From positions 1 through 18,071 of the forward strand of contig DASRJH010000205.1 in assembly GCA_035649575.1 (NCBI GenBank): a stretch of 18,071 bases of DNA, given 5' to 3'. The notes beneath the pieces were generated by a model, which did not search any database, was not told the DNA's origin, and worked only from the letters and a program-made list of their open reading frames with translations. The stretch is from DASVAL01 sp035649575. GTDB taxonomy: Bacteria; Planctomycetota; UBA1135; UBA2386. Positions 16,343 to 18,071 of this stretch are shown piece after piece. Position numbers and translations under genes: made by a program. The stretch's first letter is position 1. The number at the start of each line of letters is the position of its first letter.

Positions 16343-17685
16343 GGAGACAGCCTCCGGCCGATGCCGCGTTCGAGCATCGCACGCGCGTCGCGTTGGCGCG
16401 CCCTCACTGCAGCGAAGATCCTGCGCACCTCGAGGTTGCGCCACTGCGCTTGCAGTAGGACTTCCTCGCTTTCCTCGCCGCTCGTGAACACCCGCTCGGC
16501 GGCGGCCTTGTCGCGCTCGCTGGCCGGGAGCAGCGAATCGCGCAGTTCGACAAGTTCGGCGCGGGCAGCCGCCTCGTCGTGCCAGGTCTGATCGAGCTCG
16601 CGTTCGATCGTGTCGCGCAGCGCGGCGATGCGCAGCATCGCGCGGTGCGCTTCGGCATCGAGCTTGGCAAGGGAACCCTGGCGCTGGTCGAACAGCGGCA
16701 CTTCCAAGGCAACCCCGGGGCCGACCTGGTCCGCCTCGCGCGTTACGCTGTTCACGTCTGCGAGCAGAGCGATCTGCCAGACCTCGGCGCGCGTGAGGCC
16801 GGCCCGTTCGCTCGCGGCTTCCAGCGTGAGTTCCGCGGCGCGCAGATCGGGACGCGAGGCCAACGCGATCCTCAGCAACGCGGCCAGCGCAGGCGGCGTG
16901 GAGCCCGGCTCGTCTGGGACGAGCGCCGGCAGGGCGACGTCCGCCGGCAGGCCGAGCAGCGCGCGCAACTGCTGGTCGGCTCGCCAGGAAGCGTGCCGCG
17001 CGCGCGACGCGTCGCCGCGGGCGCGCCCCGCATCCACCGTGGCTGCCATGGCAAAGGCCTCGCTTGCATCGCCGGCGGAGACTCTCAGGTTCGCCAGGGT
17101 CGCCCGACGTTGGGCCAGCCCAGCGGACTCGGCGGCGAGCGCGGCGACCTCGGCGGCGAGCAACGCACTGGTGAAGGCGAGCTGCGTGTCGCGGATCAGA
17201 TCGAGCCCCGACCGTACCAGATCCGCGGCGACCCGTTCGACCTCGATCCGCGCCGCGGCAATGCGGTGCGGTCGGTGCAGAAGGCTGTCGAGCGGCAAGC
17301 TCAAGGTGGCTTCGAACTGCTTGGGCCCAAGCGGGAACAGCATCGACAGCACCGGATTGCGCAACATGCCCGCGGCGGCGAGTTCGCCGCGGCTCACGTC
17401 GAGGTCGGCCAGCACCGCGGCGAAGGCCGGGTTGTTCCACAGCGCGATCGCGATCGCTTCGGGCTCGGTGAGTCCGTCCGCGATCACCGTAGACGGCGGT
17501 AGAACGGTGGTCTCGCCGTCCGGCCGCAAGGTGCTGCCGGATCGTTCTTCGAGCTGCATTGCGACGAAGGCGCGGTCGTGGGGCGAGTCGACTGCGCAGG
17601 CGGCGGACAAGAGCAGTGGGGAGAGGATCGCGCGCACGGAGCACGATGCCTGGGCGTGGTGTGGCGATGGCATGACGGCGATCAC
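16339..17685 (-). CDS. TolC/CusC-type outer-membrane factor, lipoprotein
   Basis: This 448-residue protein has the outer-membrane efflux protein layout. Two related helical halves begin LTEPEAIAIALWNNPAFAAV (72-91) and ALLRIALASRPDLRAAELTL (about 274-293), each followed by long Ala-rich coiled-coil helices and a strand segment (GMLRNPVLSMLFPLG; VGPGVALEVPLFDQRQGSLA). A lipobox ends at LSAA|C30. It forms the exit duct for the pump encoded downstream. The GTG at 17685 is preferred because it overlaps the upstream lipoprotein stop (GTGA) and has GAGG four bases upstream; an ATG four codons later (17673) is the alternative. It is followed with a four-base overlap by the adaptor gene. Confidence 0.9.
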   Translation of the reverse strand: MIAVMPSPHHAQASCSVRAILSPLLLSAACAVDSPHDRAFVAMQLEERSGSTLRPDGETTVLPPSTVIADGLTEPEAIAIALWNNPAFAAVLADLDVSRGELAAAGMLRNPVLSMLFPLGPKQFEATLSLPLDSLLHRPHRIAAARIEVERVAADLVRSGLDLIRDTQLAFTSALLAAEVAALAAESAGLAQRRATLANLRVSAGDASEAFAMAATVDAGRARGDASRARHASWRADQQLRALLGLPADVALPALVPDEPGSTPPALAALLRIALASRPDLRAAELTLEAASERAGLTRAEVWQIALLADVNSVTREADQVGPGVALEVPLFDQRQGSLAKLDAEAHRAMLRIAALRDTIERELDQTWHDEAAARAELVELRDSLLPASERDKAAAERVFTSGEESEEVLLQAQWRNLEVRRIFAAVRARQRDARAMLERGIGRRLSP

Positions 17686-17963
17686 GGAACCTCGACGACG
17701 CGGATGCTGGAGGAGAACAACCAGGGCTCACCGCCGGCAAGAACTTCCGCGCGATAGGTTCCTGGCGGTGGCGCGCAGCAGGCCAGTTCCGCGCCGTGGG
17801 CGAGCTGAACGACGGTGCCATTGCGCAGCAGGCGCAGGTCGCCGTGGGCCGAGGCATGGACGCGCAGCTCGAGGTCGCGCCAGGCTTCTGCGGTCATGGT
17901 GGTCATCGCCGCGCAGCCCGCGAGAAGCAAAGGCAGGCACACAGCGAGGACCAGGGCACGCAC
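17682..17963 (-). CDS. Small lipoprotein, first gene of the efflux operon
   Basis: This 93-residue protein has a type II signal peptide, MRALVLAVCLPLLLAG|C17. The mature part is about 77 residues with alternating strands: LELRVHASAHGDLRLLRNGT (31-50), then ELACCAPPPGTYRAEVLAGG (59-78) and a C-terminal SSIRVVEV. It may form a small beta-sandwich. A Cys-Cys pair (62-63), the Met residues near the lipid-anchored N terminus (AAMTTMT) and His36/His40/His56 could bind metal, but this is inference. I recognise no family. Its GTG start at 17963 follows the candidate promoter closely, and its stop overlaps the start of the outer-membrane-factor gene by four bases, so it is part of the pump transcript. 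A periplasmic metal-handling or assembly role is plausible. Confidence 0.75.
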   Translation of the reverse strand: MRALVLAVCLPLLLAGCAAMTTMTAEAWRDLELRVHASAHGDLRLLRNGTVVQLAHGAELACCAPPPGTYRAEVLAGGEPWLFSSSIRVVEVP

Positions 17964-17974
17964 GACCGGTGCTT

Positions 17975-18056
17975 CTTATCGCCGGCCCGTCCGGTCACCT
18001 TACGGGTGGCTTACGGGCGCTCGCTTGCTCGCTGTCCTCGTAACGTTGCCGTAAGG
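17975..18056 (-). promoter_or_regulatory. Candidate OmpR-type operator and promoter of the efflux operon
   Basis: CTTACGGG occurs at 17999-18006 and again at 18010-18017, exactly 11 bp apart. On the other strand CGTAAC (18039-18044) and CGTAAG (18050-18055) are also 11 bp apart, giving a second, inverted pair. OmpR/PhoB-family regulators bind as tandem dimers to direct half-sites spaced about 11 bp. Reading the minus strand, GTAAGG (18003-17998) and GATAAG (17980-17975) are spaced 17 bp, so the nearest box overlaps the -35, as in activator-dependent PhoB-type promoters. The repeats are directly visible; binding by the regulator encoded at 11396-12073 is inferred. Confidence 0.6.
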
Positions 18057-18071
18057 GACGGCGTGACGTGC

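Noticed and set aside
16343..17857. Open upstream extension of the adaptor frame to an 897-residue ORF
   Set aside because: It overlaps the outer-membrane-factor and lipoprotein genes in another frame. The lipobox at the 16342 start and GGAGG upstream define the true N terminus.
16610..18043. Plus-strand ORF of 477 codons antisense to the operon
   Set aside because: Its composition is Ala/Arg/Ser-rich, as expected for the antisense of GC-rich genes. It has no domain or ribosome binding site and covers well-supported genes.

Overview
The window is GC-rich and densely coding, and it looks like part of a planctomycete chromosome or metagenomic contig. The best taxonomic hint is the C-terminal ~135 residues of the secreted protein ending at 9888. 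This is a Gly/Pro/Leu-rich domain with spaced cysteines that recurs at the ends of exported proteins in uncultured Planctomycetota. The 41-residue RCC1-type repeats at the left edge and the RedB-like thioredoxin plus hybrid-kinase pair fit the same group. The assignment rests on recalled family knowledge, not on a search.

Layout, left to right. Positions 1-569 (-) hold the start of an exported RCC1-repeat protein that runs off the left edge. Positions 570-1249 contain no gene I can defend, apart from a likely operator/promoter at its right end. Positions 1250-1943 (+) are a higBA-type toxin-antitoxin pair, toxin first. It is followed by three consecutive inverted repeats (1966-2061) and a fragment of an ISL3-family transposase (about 2018-2410, -). 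Positions 2456-5376 (-) are a translationally coupled pair: a membrane-anchored thioredoxin-fold protein with a CPC motif (RedB-like), then a membrane hybrid histidine kinase with two receiver domains. Positions 5704-7056 (+) encode an exported beta-lactamase-fold protein whose catalytic residues look degenerate. After a 627-bp gap comes a 734-residue exported propeller-like protein (7684-9888, +) with the planctomycete C-terminal domain.

From 17963 down to 10005, all on the minus strand, lies a six-gene metal-efflux type operon. It encodes a small lipoprotein, an outer-membrane factor, a periplasmic adaptor, a CusA/CzcA-type RND pump, an OmpR-family response regulator and its sensor kinase. 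Neighbouring genes overlap by 4 bases or are separated by 7-8 bases, so the unit is very likely co-transcribed and translationally coupled. Its upstream region (17975-18056) carries four copies of a CTTACGG-type half-site. They form two pairs with exact 11-bp spacing, and the proximal box overlaps a plausible -35. This is the layout expected if the operon's own OmpR-type regulator activates it.

The leads I consider most worth following are the CPC-thioredoxin/hybrid-kinase unit, the apparent pseudo-beta-lactamase, and the 11-bp-phased operator of the efflux operon. No tRNA, rRNA, CRISPR array or complete mobile element was seen.
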